In this document: positions 4,103 to 5,131 of the stretch, in pieces | Position numbering within the stretch: position 1 is the first letter of the stretch | Layout: the number at the start of each line of letters is the position of its first letter | The notes under the pieces: model-generated | Seen by the model: only the letters and a program-made list of their open reading frames with translations | What the model was told of the DNA's origin: nothing | Database searches by the model: none | Position numbers and translations under genes: made by a program | Origin: Hyphomicrobiales bacterium | GTDB lineage: Bacteria; Pseudomonadota; Alphaproteobacteria; Rhizobiales; Xanthobacteraceae | Direction: 5' to 3' | Length of the DNA stretch: 5,131 nt | Assembly: GCA_021730825.1 (NCBI GenBank) | Contig: JAKFYO010000320.1 | Location: 1-5,131, forward strand

Positions 4103-5131
4103 ATGACCAACCCGAATTCTCCCGCGCCGAAAGGCAGCGAAAAAGACCGCGTACTGATCTTCGACACGACGCTGCGCGACGGCGAGCAATGCCCCGGCGC
4201 GTCGATGACGTTCGAGGAAAAACTCGAGGTTGCAGAACTGCTCGACGATATGGGAGTCGATATCATCGAGGCCGGTTTCCCGATCGCTTCGCAGGGCGAT
4301 TTCGACTCCGTCGCGGAAGTCGCCAAGCGCTCGAAGAACTCGATCATCTGCGGACTTTCGCGCGCGGCGTTCAACGATATCGATCGTTGCGCAGAAGCCG
4401 TGAAACACGCTGCGCGCCCGCGCATCCATACCTTCCTGTCCACGTCGCCGGTTCACATGAAGTACAAACTTCAGAAGGAGCCGCACGAAGTGTTCGAGAT
4501 GGTGGTCGCGCAGGTGACGCGCGCCCGCAATCATGTCGAAGACGTCGAGTGGTCGGCGGAAGACGGCACGCGCACGGAATTCGACTTCCTCTGCAAATGT
4601 GTCGAAGCCGCGATCAAGGCCGGTGCCACCACGATCAACATTCCGGATACGGTGGGTTACACCACGCCTGCCGAATATGCGGCGTTGTTCAAGCGGGTGC
4701 GCGAGAACGTGCCGAACTCGGACAAGGCGCGCTTCTCCGTGCATTGCCATGACGATCTCGGCATGGCGGTCGCAAATTCCATCTCCGGCGTCGAAGGCGG
4801 CGCGCGGCAGATCGAATGCACCATCAACGGCATCGGGGAGCGCGCAGGCAACGCTTCGCTCGAAGAGGTCGTGATGGCGCTGCGCACGCGCGCGGACATC
4901 TACCCGTACTGGAACAACATCGACGCGACCATGCTGACGCGCGCTTCCAAGCTCGTATCGGCGGTGACGTCTTTCCCTGTGCAATACAACAAGGCCATCG
5001 TCGGCCGGAACGCGTTCGCGCATGAGAGCGGCATCCATCAGGACGGCATGCTCAAGCATACGCAGACCTACGAGATCATGCGGCCCGAGGACGTCGGTGT
5101 GTCGAAGACCTCGCTCGTTATGGGCAAGCAT
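4103..5131 (+). CDS. leuA: 2-isopropylmalate synthase LeuA (3' end outside window)
   Basis: LeuA condenses acetyl-CoA with 2-oxoisovalerate to give 2-isopropylmalate, the committed step of leucine synthesis, in the cytosol. The 343 codons present cover the TIM-barrel catalytic domain. Signature 1 is FDTTLRDGEQCPGASM (20-35, metal ligand Asp21, catalytic Arg25). Signature 2 is VHCHDDLGMAVANS (213-226, metal ligands His214 and His216), followed by NGIGERAGNASLEE (242-255, Asn250). FAHESGIHQDGMLKH (305-319) begins the linker region and the window ends at SLVMGKH. GERAGNASLEE and HESGIHQDG favour LeuA over homocitrate or citramalate synthase. Family members are about 500-530 residues, so the leucine-binding regulatory domain is still to come. 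The start is set by AAGGA 8 nt upstream. The preceding leader peptide implies control by leucine supply. Confidence 0.95.
   Translation, partial: MTNPNSPAPKGSEKDRVLIFDTTLRDGEQCPGASMTFEEKLEVAELLDDMGVDIIEAGFPIASQGDFDSVAEVAKRSKNSIICGLSRAAFNDIDRCAEAVKHAARPRIHTFLSTSPVHMKYKLQKEPHEVFEMVVAQVTRARNHVEDVEWSAEDGTRTEFDFLCKCVEAAIKAGATTINIPDTVGYTTPAEYAALFKRVRENVPNSDKARFSVHCHDDLGMAVANSISGVEGGARQIECTINGIGERAGNASLEEVVMALRTRADIYPYWNNIDATMLTRASKLVSAVTSFPVQYNKAIVGRNAFAHESGIHQDGMLKHTQTYEIMRPEDVGVSKTSLVMGKH

Noticed and set aside
3704..5131. Very long minus-strand open frame opposite leuA
   Set aside because: It is Arg/His/Asp-rich with no recognisable domain and lies opposite a strongly conserved leuA. High-GC codon bias on the plus strand creates such antisense frames.

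Overview
The window looks like a GC-rich alphaproteobacterial chromosome, most likely Hyphomicrobiales (Rhizobiales) near the Bradyrhizobium/Xanthobacteraceae group. This rests on codon use, the class III-type PPK2, the small DedA protein and a leuA gene preceded by a leucine-rich leader peptide. No taxonomic search was possible, so treat it as an inference. Nothing in the window suggests a mobile element, CRISPR array, prophage or rRNA/tRNA gene. Most of it is ordinary metabolic and housekeeping sequence.

Layout from left to right. Positions 1-102 (+) are the last 33 codons of an aldehyde dehydrogenase, closed by a good intrinsic terminator at 127-156. A DedA-family membrane protein (155-691, -) is convergent with it. 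Across a 90-bp divergent spacer, pdxY (pyridoxal kinase, 782-1645, +) and a polyphosphate kinase 2 gene (1654-2541, +) form a tight two-gene operon. A small probable lipoprotein of unknown function (2545-2874, -) ends only 3 bp from ppk2. Divergent from it is an exported alpha/beta-hydrolase-like protein (2952-3752, +). A 350-bp gene-poor stretch follows, and then leuA (2-isopropylmalate synthase, 4103 to the window edge, +), cut after 343 codons.

The most interesting part is that 350-bp stretch. It encodes a 31-residue leader peptide (3912-4007) ending in LILGLLLLRRP, with six Leu codons in eight positions. Four RNA segments follow or overlap it that can pair 1:2, 2:3 and 3:4, the architecture of a leucine attenuator controlling leuA. 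Unusually, the presumed terminator arm (3:4) has no U-tract. In addition, the Leu-codon run CUCCUUCUU contains a perfect 7-nt complement of the leuA Shine-Dalgarno region. This raises the possibility that control acts on translation, or through Rho, rather than by intrinsic termination. The leader peptide is well supported; the mechanism is a hypothesis.

Functional links: PdxY uses ATP to make pyridoxal 5'-phosphate, and the co-transcribed PPK2 regenerates nucleotides from polyphosphate. LeuA commits 2-oxoisovalerate to leucine, and its leader would sense charged tRNA-Leu. The other genes have no evident pathway connection to one another.
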